Shown: positions 50,661 through 59,524, counted from the stretch's first letter. The stretch is DNA of 64,000 nt from Gleimia hominis (GCF_032085515.1 NZ_JASXSX010000003.1:46015-110014), one strand, 5' to 3'. Numbers and translations: made by a program. The notes: generated by a model not told the origin, from the sequence alone.

Positions 50661-51842
50661 CTACGCGAGGCGGTACATCCACCCGTACGGGTCTTTGCCC
50701 CTCCCCTGCTGGATCCCGGTTAGTCGATCGTAAATGCGCTGCGCCACGCTACTACCCGGTAAGGTAACGTCGAACCCGTCGCCGGCGAGCCGGCCGATGG
50801 GCACTACCACCGCTGCTGTGCCACAGGCGAACATCTCGGTGATTTCCCCGGAGTCTATTCCCTCCAGCAACCGCGACAGTGCCACAGTTTGTTCGAACAC
50901 GGGCCGCCCCTCATCGCGGCACATGCGAGCGATCGCGCTGCGCGTACCCCCTTCCAAAATGGTGCCCGTCAACTTCGGGGTAATCAGGGCTCCATCGCGG
51001 CGCACTGCGAACACGTTCATGCCGCCCAGTTCCTCAAGATTCTTATTTGTTTGCGCATCCAGGTAGCAAACCTGGTCGAAACCAGCCTTTGACGCGCGGA
51101 TTTGAGGTAGTAGCGAAGCCGCGTAGTTACCGCCGGTTTTCGCATCTCCCGTGCCGCCTGGGCCGGCGCGGTGGTAGTCTTGCGCAACCCAGATCGACAC
51201 TGGCGCCAGACCGCTTGCGAAGTAGGATCCCACTGGGCTGGCCATCATCAGGTACGTGATTTCTTGCGCGGGATGCACCCCCAGAAATGCTTGCGACGCG
51301 AACATGAGGGGGCGCAAATAAAGCGACGCGCCCCGCTGCTGCGGCACCCAGCGGGCATCGAGCCGCACAGTCTGCACTAGTGAAGCCAGGAAGTCACTGA
51401 CTGGCAGCGTGGGCATCGCCAGCCGCTGCGCAGAGTAGGCGAAGCGGGCGGCGTTATATCCGGGGCGGAATGCCCAAATGGAACCGTCAGCATGCCGGTA
51501 GGCCTTCATCCCTTCGAAAATGGTTTGCGAATAGTGAAGCACTGAGCACGCCGGGGAGATCTCGAGTGGGGCGAAAGCCCGTATTTGTTTGTCGTGCCAC
51601 CCCTGCTGCGGATTCCAATGCGCGGTCGCCATGTGGTCGGAAAAACTGGTTCCGAACTGCAGTTTTTCCATCGCTTCTTGCCATTGCGTTTGCGTTGCGG
51701 GCGCTGGGTGCTGCAGCACCTCAAACTCGTTCGCTAACGTGTCTGCGTTTGGCAGCGGTTGTTCAGCCGCGCGTTCTAATGCTGTGGGGTTGTGTTCCAA
51801 TCCGTCGTTGGGCATTTCCATCTTTCTTGCTAGTTTCACCAC
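50661..51842 (-). CDS. ilvE: Branched-chain amino acid aminotransferase
   Basis: A fold-type IV PLP aminotransferase that interconverts Leu/Ile/Val and their keto acids. It has YSQTIFEGMKAYRHADGSIW near residue 105, YLRPLMFASQAFLGV, the Lys-bearing GDAKTGGNYAASLLPQ, NLEELGGMNVF and FACGTAAVVVPIGRL near the C-terminus. The start is uncertain. GTG 51842 lies 7 bases after TAAGAT (51855-51850) in the leaderless pattern seen elsewhere, but ATG codons at 51851, 51821 and 51815 are in frame and none has a good Shine-Dalgarno. With the local IlvC relative apparently inactive, a catabolic or salvage role is as likely as biosynthesis. Confidence 0.93.
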   Translation of the reverse strand: MVKLARKMEMPNDGLEHNPTALERAAEQPLPNADTLANEFEVLQHPAPATQTQWQEAMEKLQFGTSFSDHMATAHWNPQQGWHDKQIRAFAPLEISPACSVLHYSQTIFEGMKAYRHADGSIWAFRPGYNAARFAYSAQRLAMPTLPVSDFLASLVQTVRLDARWVPQQRGASLYLRPLMFASQAFLGVHPAQEITYLMMASPVGSYFASGLAPVSIWVAQDYHRAGPGGTGDAKTGGNYAASLLPQIRASKAGFDQVCYLDAQTNKNLEELGGMNVFAVRRDGALITPKLTGTILEGGTRSAIARMCRDEGRPVFEQTVALSRLLEGIDSGEITEMFACGTAAVVVPIGRLAGDGFDVTLPGSSVAQRIYDRLTGIQQGRGKDPYGWMYRLA

Positions 51843-51936
51843 TTCCCCCATCTTACCCCGGGTTTGAATCCAAGGGTTTCGGTGTTTCGCACCTGTTTCT
51901 GCGATGATAAGAGCAGCATTTGAATACAGGAGGATC

Positions 51937-53184
51937 ATGGCGGCTTTGTTTAAACCCACTACCGTGCTACTGCCTCAGGATGTTGACTGGTTCCGGTGGG
52001 CTGTGATCGCAGCCGACCAGCATTCGGCTTCTTTGCATTATTGGCAGCAGGTGGAGGACATAGTCGGCCAGTCCCCTTCTACTTTGCGCATGATGGTGCC
52101 TGAGGTTTTTTTGCCGCTTGAGGATTCCGCGCAGGCGCGGGCGCGGATTGCGCGGGTTCACGAGGCGATGCGGGCGTACGCGGAAGAGGTGCTGGTGCCG
52201 CGCGCGAACACCGTGGTGTATGTTGAGCGCGCCTCCGCACAGGCGAGTCGGCGTCGTTCAATGGTTCTAGCGTTGGATCTTGAGCAGTATTCTTATGAGG
52301 CGGGGGCGGACACTCAGGTGCGCGCTTCGGAAGCTACGGTGGTCGAGAGGATTCCAGTGCGCGAGCAGGTGCGGGCGGGCGCCACGTTGGAACTGCCGCA
52401 CGCGCAGGTGTTGTTTGACGATCCAGATGGGGACGTGTTTGGTTTGCTCCCACCCGAGGTGGTTAAGGATTTGGAGCAGCTGTATGACACGGATTTGATG
52501 CTCGATGGTGGGCACGTGCGGGGCTGGCGGATTGATGCAAGCAGTGACTTGTGGCAGGCGTTAAATGCTGCGTTGGAACGCGTTTTAACGGATCCGGACC
52601 GTGGGTTCGGTGCGATCGTTGGAGATGGGAACCATTCGTTAACGACTGCGAAAATGCATTGGGAACAGTTGAAGTCCGAGGGCGCAAGCGAGGATCACCC
52701 GGCGCGTTACGCTTTGGTGGAGGTTTTGAATGTGCACGAGGAGGGGCTGGTGCTGGAACCTATCCACCGGCTACTGCAAGGGGTTGACACGCAGGTACTG
52801 CTCGACGCCTTTGAGGTGTGGAACGCGGCGCACCCCCAGGATCCGCGCGCGCAAGTGGCGGTGGTTTCTGCGCAAAACGGGACGAGGCAGATTGAGGTGG
52901 CCCAGCCTGGGCCGCTGCTGATAGAGGCGGTGCAGCAGATTCTTGACACCCTACTGGCGGAGCAGGGCCTACCCGCGGCGGCGTTAGAGTACGTGCACGG
53001 GAGTGACGCTACCCGCGCACTGGTGGCGCAAACCGATAGTGTTGGCCTGCTGCTGCCAACCCTCTCTAGGTCTGCCCTGTTTGACTACGTGTCGGAAAAC
53101 GGCACGATGCCGCGCAAATCGTTTTCACTTGGGGAAGCAGAAGAGAAACGATACTACCTCGAGTGCCGCCGCATCGTGAGCTAA
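51937..53184 (+). CDS. DUF1015 family protein
   Basis: A 415-residue protein matching the DUF1015 family, whose hallmark DGNHSLTTAKMHWEQLK lies near residue 230 (IVGDGNHSL). Other conserved parts are an N-terminal segment with ADQHSASLHYWQQV near residue 27 and the C-terminal MPRKSFSLGEAEEKRYYLE. The function of this family is not established to my knowledge, although the conserved His/Asn/Lys pattern suggests a phosphate- or nucleotide-handling enzyme. The ATG at 51937 has the near-perfect AGGAGGATC; the frame opens further upstream without such a site. It is divergent from ilvE. Confidence 0.85.
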   Translation: MAALFKPTTVLLPQDVDWFRWAVIAADQHSASLHYWQQVEDIVGQSPSTLRMMVPEVFLPLEDSAQARARIARVHEAMRAYAEEVLVPRANTVVYVERASAQASRRRSMVLALDLEQYSYEAGADTQVRASEATVVERIPVREQVRAGATLELPHAQVLFDDPDGDVFGLLPPEVVKDLEQLYDTDLMLDGGHVRGWRIDASSDLWQALNAALERVLTDPDRGFGAIVGDGNHSLTTAKMHWEQLKSEGASEDHPARYALVEVLNVHEEGLVLEPIHRLLQGVDTQVLLDAFEVWNAAHPQDPRAQVAVVSAQNGTRQIEVAQPGPLLIEAVQQILDTLLAEQGLPAAALEYVHGSDATRALVAQTDSVGLLLPTLSRSALFDYVSENGTMPRKSFSLGEAEEKRYYLECRRIVS

Positions 53185-53259
53185 CCCGCTTCTCGCGCCG
53201 GGAACTACTGGCGCAGCTGCCTAGCGCGCTGCATCAGTAGTGCTAGCTAGCGCGCTCCA

Positions 53260-54348
53260 TCAGTTATTGAAGCCAAACGCGGTTTTCAAAGTTTCCTGGG
53301 CGCGACGCATCGGGTGGGAGCGCGCCTGCTCACTCAGCGCGCGGAGTTCTTGCCCGCCGCCTGCCTGATCTTCGGTGAACTGCTGCGCGAATGTCCCATC
53401 TTGAATCCGCGTCAGCACCTCGCGCATGTGTTCCTTAACTTCAGGTGCCACTACGCGCGGGCCTTCCGCGAGCGCTCCGTACAGCGCAGTGTTCACTTCT
53501 TCCAGCCCCATAGCTTCCAGCCCTATAGAGGCCTTTGCTGATTCACTCTCCGAAACGCTAGCCCGTTGATCTGCTTGGGCGTTTGCTGCTTCACTTGCCG
53601 AGGCACCCACCGGCACGCTTGCCGATGCGTCGGACACCAGCTCCATCAGCGGGCGCAATCCGTGGCACACCTCCAGGTAGGCGACCTCGGGTTCGTATCC
53701 TGCGTCCACGAGGGTTTCGAAACCGTACTGCATGAGCATTAGGATTCCACCGCGTTCCACCGCGATTTTTCCAAATAGGCCCGCTTCAACTTCCTCATCA
53801 AACGTGGTTTTAACCACTCCAGCACGCGTAGCTCCAAGCGCTTTGGCGTAAGACAGCGCTACCTCCCACGCGCGTCCGGAACCGTCGTCACTGATCGCGA
53901 CTGTTGCGGGCACGCCTTGCCCCTGTTCGAACAAGCGGCGCAGCTCACTCGGAGCAGATTTCGCGCTGATTAAACACACGTCGTGCCTACCGGGGTCAAT
54001 GTATCCGTAGCGGACGTTAAACCCGTGTGCAAACACGAGGGTCGCGTCTTGCTTGAGGTTCGGTGCTACCTGTTCGGTGTAGATCCCCACCTGCGCTGAA
54101 TCGGCGACCAGCAGTGCCACCACGTCTGCGCCATCAACCGCATGCGCGATCGGGGCGACGGGTAGGCCTTCTTCCGCAGCTCGCTGCCCCGTGGGATCCT
54201 CCGGCTGAACCCCCACAATCACGTCCACACCCGTGTCACGCAGGTTCAGGGCATGGGCTCTCGCTAACGCGTTATACCCCACGACTGCGACCTTCTTGTT
54301 TTGAATAACCCCTAAATCTGCATCGTCGTCGTACAGGATTTGCGCCAC
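53260..54348 (-). CDS. Ketol-acid reductoisomerase-like protein lacking catalytic residues
   Basis: The 362-residue frame aligns along its full length with class I IlvC: YDDDADLGVIQNKKVAVVG at the start, AHALNLRDTGVDVIVG, AHGFNVRYGYIDPG, GATRAGVVKTTFDEEVEAGL, and EGPRVVAPEVKEHMREVL with RIQDGTF at the end. Active-site motifs are broken. GYGSQGHAH reads GYNALARAH, KGPGH reads KSAPS, the metal-binding DLFGEQ reads GLFGKI, HE reads HG, and SDTAE is missing. A Ser/Ala/Glu-rich insertion (about residues 236-275) splits the C-terminal domain. Catalysis as KARI is very unlikely. The frame is intact and the GTG has GGAGAGTTACC, so a retained protein with another role is possible. Confidence 0.8.
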   Translation of the reverse strand: MAQILYDDDADLGVIQNKKVAVVGYNALARAHALNLRDTGVDVIVGVQPEDPTGQRAAEEGLPVAPIAHAVDGADVVALLVADSAQVGIYTEQVAPNLKQDATLVFAHGFNVRYGYIDPGRHDVCLISAKSAPSELRRLFEQGQGVPATVAISDDGSGRAWEVALSYAKALGATRAGVVKTTFDEEVEAGLFGKIAVERGGILMLMQYGFETLVDAGYEPEVAYLEVCHGLRPLMELVSDASASVPVGASASEAANAQADQRASVSESESAKASIGLEAMGLEEVNTALYGALAEGPRVVAPEVKEHMREVLTRIQDGTFAQQFTEDQAGGGQELRALSEQARSHPMRRAQETLKTAFGFNN

Positions 54349-54546
54349 GGTAACTCTCCTAACACTGCGTTTTCACCAAGGCCGGCCCTCAGGCCAAACC
54401 CGCAAATTCAACCCAATCGCATTCTCTACCTACATCATAAAAGGATACCGGGCTGCGAAGCACGAATACTCGCTCATGAGCGGTTACTTGCATTTGGGTA
54501 CAGCTGGTTTAGGACTGTTGCAGTGATTTCGCAAGCACGGTCGTTC

Positions 54547-54552
54547 TACACT
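54547..54552 (+). promoter_or_regulatory. -10 element, leaderless start of the ThrE-type exporter gene
   Basis: TACACT lies 6 bases before the GTG start at 54559. The intervening GGGAAC is too close to the start for an efficient Shine-Dalgarno. A leaderless transcript is predicted. Confidence 0.5.
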
Positions 54553-54558
54553 GGGAAC

Positions 54559-56070
54559 GTGTTATTTAAGCGATTGAGAAAACTCCTTCGAGGTTCCTCG
54601 ACCTCTTCCACAGCCCCTGACCACACAGATCCCGACCCCAACTCTAACGACTCGGGAGAAGCTGAAACCAGCAAAACCGGGCAAACCCCAAGCAGTGAAG
54701 AGCTGGAACGGCAAGATATTGAGAAGCGCCTCGCCTCCCTTTCTTTAACCGAAGAGCAGACCGCGCAGCGCCAGCACGCGCGCGAACGCCTGGTGCGGCA
54801 AACCGGGGTGGTTCTAAAACTGGGCCGCATGCTCATGGGCGCGGGGGCGGGTGCCTACCGCGTAAAAACCTCCATGGCGCGCCTAGCTGCAGCAGTGGGA
54901 ATAGATGAGTTCCATTCGCAAGTATTTTTTCATGAGGTAACCACCACCGCGTTTGCATCCGGCACGTTCCGCACCGAGTTGGCGGAGCAACGTGCCATCG
55001 GTGTGAACGCCGCGCGGATTGACGACTTGCGGGCCTTGGTTCGCAACTTGCACCCGCACATGATCGCCGAGGATATCGACGAGAAGCTCGATGAGATCGC
55101 AACCCGCCCCGCCCTCTACTCCCCCATGCAGCTCGCCATTGCCTCTGGCGCGGGCTGTGCATGTTTCGGCTGGCTTAACAAATGTGGGCCCATCGACTGC
55201 CTGGCGGTACTGATTGCCGCGTTCCTCGGACAAGCGCTGCGCGTGTGGCTGAACCGCCGCAAAGTTAATCACGCGGCCGTGTGGATGCTGTGCTCAATCC
55301 TGTCTTGCTCGATCTATGTGGCACTCGTGCAAGCCCTGTTCGTAACCGGCATGGTTGACGACACGCACCAAGCGGGGATAGTCTCCGCAATCCTGTTCCT
55401 CATTCCCGGTTTCCCCCTCACCACAGCCATTCTTGATTTAGTGAGGTTCGACCTGGTCGCCGGTGTAATGCGCGGCCTTTACGTGCTTATCCTCATGGTG
55501 TCCGCCGGGGTGGGTGCTTGGTTCGTCACCTCTTTGTTCAGCTGGGAAGTTACCGCCGCAGCCCCCGACCTGGGGTTGTCGACACTGCAACTGTACGGGT
55601 TGAACACCGCCGCAACGTTCGTAGCCGCGTTCTGCTTCGCAGTCTTATTCAACTGCAGGCCCCGCGTCGCCGCGTGCGCCGCACTGGTTGGCGCCGCTTT
55701 GAACCCAGCGCGGATCCTGCTCAACGCAAACGGTGCGCCCAGCCAACTCATGGCAGGGATCATGGCGCTCCTAGTTGGGCTTGCCGCAACCGCGATCGCG
55801 CTGCGCACCTACTACTCGCGCGTCTCCCTATCCGTCCCCGCGGTTGTCATCATGATTCCGGGCGTGCCGTTCTACCGGGCTATCAACGCCCTCAATGACG
55901 GCTCCTTCATGCAGGCACTCGGTTCACTCACCAGCATCTCTTTCGTCATCCTCGCTATCGGCGTTGGCCTCGCAGCCGCGCGGATGCTAACCGACCCCGG
56001 GTGGACGTTCGAACAACCCCTCACGATCCCCGACCGACTCTTGGGGAACAAGAAAACTTCAATCCACTAA
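54559..56070 (+). CDS. Threonine/serine exporter family protein (ThrE type)
   Basis: A 503-residue membrane protein. The N-terminal cytoplasmic half (residues ~65-190) has the hydrolase-like domain of the ThrE/DUF1212 family (LMGAGAGAYRVKTSMARLAA, FHEVTTTAFASGTFRTE). About ten helices follow from residue ~190, with SAILFLIPGFPLTTAILDLV and VPAVVIMIPGVPFYRAINAL as the two family PG-loop repeats. A Ser/Asp/Glu-rich disordered stretch of about 45 residues lies near the N-terminus. The C. glutamicum relative exports threonine and serine. The frame opens at 54340, but the GTG at 54559 after a -10 box is the preferred start. It is divergent from the IlvC relative. Confidence 0.87.
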   Translation: MLFKRLRKLLRGSSTSSTAPDHTDPDPNSNDSGEAETSKTGQTPSSEELERQDIEKRLASLSLTEEQTAQRQHARERLVRQTGVVLKLGRMLMGAGAGAYRVKTSMARLAAAVGIDEFHSQVFFHEVTTTAFASGTFRTELAEQRAIGVNAARIDDLRALVRNLHPHMIAEDIDEKLDEIATRPALYSPMQLAIASGAGCACFGWLNKCGPIDCLAVLIAAFLGQALRVWLNRRKVNHAAVWMLCSILSCSIYVALVQALFVTGMVDDTHQAGIVSAILFLIPGFPLTTAILDLVRFDLVAGVMRGLYVLILMVSAGVGAWFVTSLFSWEVTAAAPDLGLSTLQLYGLNTAATFVAAFCFAVLFNCRPRVAACAALVGAALNPARILLNANGAPSQLMAGIMALLVGLAATAIALRTYYSRVSLSVPAVVIMIPGVPFYRAINALNDGSFMQALGSLTSISFVILAIGVGLAAARMLTDPGWTFEQPLTIPDRLLGNKKTSIH

Positions 56071-56144
56071 ACATCGCCCGCAGAAACGGCAGGCAGCCCT
56101 CTCTAGGAGCCCGTTTTAGGGGCCCATTATTGGGACTATTCTTA

Positions 56145-56263
56145 GAGGAACGCTCGTACCTCGGGCCCATGGGAAGGTGGGTCTTGGAAGATTGAGGGAC
56201 GCACGTACCTCGGGCCCATGGGAAGGTGGGTCTAGCAAGATTGAGGAACGCACGTACCTCAGG
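56145..56263. repeat. 49-bp tandem repeats in the gap upstream of the AspT-like transporter
   Basis: Units start at 56145, 56194 and (partial) 56243, with period exactly 49 bp. Each begins GAGGAACGC or GAGGGACGC and contains CGTACCTCGGGCCCATGGGA and GGTGGGTCT. The first two differ at a few positions; the third stops after about 20 bp. They lie in a 448-bp gap. The remainder of that gap (56264-56518) shows no open frame, tRNA or clear promoter that I can support. Confidence 0.88.
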
Positions 56264-56518
56264 CCGGCAAGAACGCGAGTGCGGCAACCATTAGGATGTG
56301 AATGCCTCTAGGCTTCGAGACGGAAGTCCCTCATGCGGATGATGTCAACCCAAAATACGGAAAACCGGAGGCGAAGACCCGCGCTTCTGGGACTGTATGC
56401 TTACGAAAACTACAAATGCACTGACATACTAGAGATTGTGGCACGCGACTGCCGCAAGACTGTATAAGCCGCCGTAACCCACGGCGACCTCTTGAGCGTA
56501 TGTAGGAGCATTTACAAC

Positions 56519-58114
56519 GTGAACGCAGTTTTCACCTTCTTAGCGGAACAACCAGTACTGACGTTGTTCCTTTTACTGGGAATCGGGATGGCCTTCGGGC
56601 ACATCAAAATCCGAGGCGTGGGGCTGGGAGCGGCGGGTGTACTGTTCGCCGCCATCGGGATCTCCGCGTGGGCACAAGCAGGCAACATTGAGGTGCGAGT
56701 CCCTCACGAACTTGGGATCTTGGGGCTAGCCATATTCACGTTCGCCATCGGGATCAACGCCGGAGCCGCATTTTTCCACAACCTAAAAACCGCGGTAGGC
56801 CCCATCCTCTGCATGGTGATGCTCTACATTGTTGCTGCTGGCGCCGCATACCTGCTGGGCAGATTCGTGTTCGACCTACCGATATCCATGGTGTCCGGCA
56901 CGTTCGCCGGTGCCCTCACAAACACGCCTGCGCTAGCTGCCGCCGGCCAAGCTTCCGGCGACATCGGGGCCGCCACCGTGGGGTACGCCGTGGCCTACCT
57001 ATTTGGGGTTATCGGTATGATGATCGCCGCGGGCATGGCCCTGAGCTACGGCAAACACGACACGGACACCCCCTCGCCACTAGCGAACCGCACCATCCGC
57101 GTGGAGCGCACCGACAATCCCCTCGTGGGTGACATCTTCGAAATGATGGGTCGCAAAGTCACGTTCTCGCGCATCCGCCGCGGTGAAACCGGGCCGATTT
57201 CGCGCCCTGCCATGTCCGATGCACTGTTCAAAGACGACTTAGTGACCGTTGTGGGGCCGCGCGAACTCGTCACCCGGGTGGCTACTGAACTGGGGCACGG
57301 CTCGTCCCACTCGCTGATTCAAGACCGCTCCTACCTAGATTTCCGCCGCATCACCGTGTCCGATCCGAAACTAGCGGGCCACACGGTTGCGGACTTGGAT
57401 CTGCCCTCCAAATTCTCGGGCACCATCTCCCGGGTACGGCGCGGTGATATCGACATGGTGGGCGAACCAGACCTCGTGCTACAGCAAGGCGACCGGGTGA
57501 GGGTGGTGGCCCCCACCTCAAAAATCAAAGAAATCACCAAGTTCTTCGGAGACTCCGCGCGCGGCCTATCCGACATTAACCCAATCGCCCTCGGATTCGG
57601 AATGGCCCTAGGAATTCTGCTCGGCGAGCTGCCGATCCTGACGCCATCCGGGGACTACTTCTCAATCGGCTCCGCCGCCGGCACTCTGATCGTCGGCCTG
57701 ATCTTCGGACGCGTAGGCCGCGTGGGCCGCGTAGTCACCGCGATCCCCTACACGGCTGCCATGGTGCTGTCTGAGTTCGGCCTACTCATCTTCCTGGCGC
57801 AAGCGGGCACGAACGCGGGTGGGCAAATTGCGCAAGCCTTCACCGGTGGGCAATGGTGGCAAATCCTCATCCTCGGGGCCCTCATAACCACGATCATGGG
57901 GGCGGGCCTGTACGCGTCTATGCGGTGGATGTTCAAGATGGGCGGCACCCAAACCGCGGGGGTGCTTGGCGGTGCACAAACCCAACCCGCTGTGTTGGCG
58001 TTCGCGAACTCGCGGACAAACTCAGATCCGCGGGTTGCCATGGGCTACGCGTTGGTCTACCCCGTGGCGATGATCGGGAAAATCCTGGTTGCGCAGATCC
58101 TCGGCGGCATGTGA
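56519..58114 (+). CDS. Aspartate:alanine exchanger-type transporter (AspT/YidE family) with two TrkA-C domains
   Basis: A 531-residue membrane protein built as two membrane halves around cytoplasmic RCK_C (TrkA-C) domains. The first half is residues 1-180 with GVGLGAAGVLFAAIGISAWA and the second half residues ~355-531. The motif GTFAGALTNTPALAAA near residue 140 and its counterpart GGAQTQPAVLAFANSRT near the C-terminus are the family's internal repeats. Between them IRVERTDNPLVGDIFEMMGR and FRRITVSDPKLAGHTVADLD are the two TrkA-C domains. AspT exchanges aspartate for alanine; others in this family have unknown cargo. The GTG at 56519 has AGGAG 10 bases upstream. Aspartate export would suit the nearby asparaginase genes. 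Confidence 0.87.
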   Translation: MNAVFTFLAEQPVLTLFLLLGIGMAFGHIKIRGVGLGAAGVLFAAIGISAWAQAGNIEVRVPHELGILGLAIFTFAIGINAGAAFFHNLKTAVGPILCMVMLYIVAAGAAYLLGRFVFDLPISMVSGTFAGALTNTPALAAAGQASGDIGAATVGYAVAYLFGVIGMMIAAGMALSYGKHDTDTPSPLANRTIRVERTDNPLVGDIFEMMGRKVTFSRIRRGETGPISRPAMSDALFKDDLVTVVGPRELVTRVATELGHGSSHSLIQDRSYLDFRRITVSDPKLAGHTVADLDLPSKFSGTISRVRRGDIDMVGEPDLVLQQGDRVRVVAPTSKIKEITKFFGDSARGLSDINPIALGFGMALGILLGELPILTPSGDYFSIGSAAGTLIVGLIFGRVGRVGRVVTAIPYTAAMVLSEFGLLIFLAQAGTNAGGQIAQAFTGGQWWQILILGALITTIMGAGLYASMRWMFKMGGTQTAGVLGGAQTQPAVLAFANSRTNSDPRVAMGYALVYPVAMIGKILVAQILGGM

Positions 58115-58141
58115 GCTTAATACGCTGCCGCGCACACCGGG

Positions 58142-59524
58142 TTAACTGCGCGGGGCGTTGCCGAATGGTTCAGTAACGATCGCGACGGTCGCATCACCGG
58201 TGGCGACCACGCGTGCACCCGCGCACGCGTACGCAGCACTACCGCGCGAATACTGCTCCCCACCTATGTGCGCGTCGCCGCGCAGCACTATGACCAGGGC
58301 GTCGCGCTCTACGTAATAGTCAACGCGCCCGCCAGTGGTGTCGCACGGATCTTGCCCTCCGGTGGTGTTGCACAGGTCCAGTTGGAAATCGGGTACCCCC
58401 GGGTCGTATCTCCAAACCACTGGCTCCGCGGCTGCACTCTCCACACCACTTTGCGCAGGTGCTGCTCCCGAAGCTGCACCTGCGAGTGCGGTCTCGGGCC
58501 TCGGCAAAGGCATAGGACCTGGCACAGACGCACGCACAGACGTAGGCCCGGTAACAGGCGTAGGCGTGGGAGCAGTCCGTAGCAAAGGCGTCGGCACGGG
58601 CACAGTCCCCCGTACAGGCGTAGGCACGATAAACGCGGGCCGGGTGGGCGCAAGATTCGCACAGGCCAGCAGTTCTTGCACATCCACGTGCTTATCGGTA
58701 AGCCCAGCGCGGATCACGTTGTCGGACGATGCCATCAGTTCTAGCCCCACGCCTTTAAGGTAGGCATGCACAGTGTTTACCGGCACCATAACCGCCTGCC
58801 CAGCTTCGGCCCGCACATGATTCATCGCAGCTGCAATGAGCACGCCCGGCTCGGTTGGGAAATACTCATCGACCTCCAACGCCACTCGCGCCCGGTCCAC
58901 CTGCGGTTCACTCCCAGTAGCTAGGATCCGCTCACATCCCTCACGAAATTCTTGAAACAACGCTTCTTGAGGCGGGTTCGTCAACGCGTCATGTACGAAT
59001 GCGTCAATCCCGCCGCGAGTGAGCAAAGCTGCATAACGCCGCCCCAACTCGCCTCCGATAGCAGAGAAAAACCGAGCAACTTCGCTCGGATCAGAGAACC
59101 CCACGAGCGCCCGCCACGACGTAAGCGTGTAAAGCATTTCCGGCTTGTGATTGCGGTCTTTAAAGGAACGCTCCCGCGAATGCAAAGGAATCCCCTGAGC
59201 ATTCTCCCGCTCCCACCCCGCAGCCGCTTGCGCCCTCGAAGGGTGAACTTGCAGCGACAGGGGCCGGGCCACCGCAATGAACTTAGCGAGGTAAGCCAAC
59301 CCCTCAACCGGCCGGTCGGCTCCAGGCGCGGGCTCATCTAAGATCTGCATCAAGGAACGCCCGTCATCAAGCGTGGCGGGCCCATCCGAATGAGTGCCGA
59401 ACCAGATTTCCGCCAACGGTTTCCCATCGGGAACTGTGTCACATAGTTCGTGGAGAGCAACGGGATCACCCCAACTGTAATTTTGAGCAAAACCGTGCAC
59501 GCGCCACACTTGTTTCAACTTCAC
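58142..59524 (-). CDS. manA: Mannose-6-phosphate isomerase, class I
   Basis: A zinc enzyme interconverting mannose 6-phosphate and fructose 6-phosphate. It has an N-terminal NYSWGDPVALHELC, AEIWFGTHSDGPA near residue 40, SLQVHPSRAQAA near 93 with zinc ligands, RDHNHKPEMLYTL-like DRNHKPEMLYTL and MVPVNTVHAYLKGVGLELM. At 460 residues it is longer than usual because residues ~295-360 are a Pro/Thr/Val/Ala-rich insertion (PTPVRGTVPVPTPLL, then GPTSVRASVPGPMP) before the final cupin-like domain. The DNA of the insertion is internally repetitive. The GTG at 59524 has GAGGGAGTT. It is a single gene downstream and opposite to the AspT-like gene. Confidence 0.93.
   Translation of the reverse strand: MKLKQVWRVHGFAQNYSWGDPVALHELCDTVPDGKPLAEIWFGTHSDGPATLDDGRSLMQILDEPAPGADRPVEGLAYLAKFIAVARPLSLQVHPSRAQAAAGWERENAQGIPLHSRERSFKDRNHKPEMLYTLTSWRALVGFSDPSEVARFFSAIGGELGRRYAALLTRGGIDAFVHDALTNPPQEALFQEFREGCERILATGSEPQVDRARVALEVDEYFPTEPGVLIAAAMNHVRAEAGQAVMVPVNTVHAYLKGVGLELMASSDNVIRAGLTDKHVDVQELLACANLAPTRPAFIVPTPVRGTVPVPTPLLRTAPTPTPVTGPTSVRASVPGPMPLPRPETALAGAASGAAPAQSGVESAAAEPVVWRYDPGVPDFQLDLCNTTGGQDPCDTTGGRVDYYVERDALVIVLRGDAHIGGEQYSRGSAAYACAGARVVATGDATVAIVTEPFGNAPRS

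Noticed and set aside
53184..53260. Near-repeat CTAGCGCGCT-CATCAGT words between the DUF1015 gene and the IlvC relative
   Set aside because: Two short imperfect copies in a 75-bp gap are too little to support a named element.
54349..54558. Branched-chain leader peptide/attenuator before the IlvC relative
   Set aside because: No short frame rich in Leu/Ile/Val codons and no terminator/antiterminator pair is visible; only short palindromes such as CGCTCATGAGCG.
56145..56263. CRISPR array
   Set aside because: The 49-bp units are contiguous, there are no unique spacers, and no cas genes occur in the window. The same applies to the 29-bp units at 24560.
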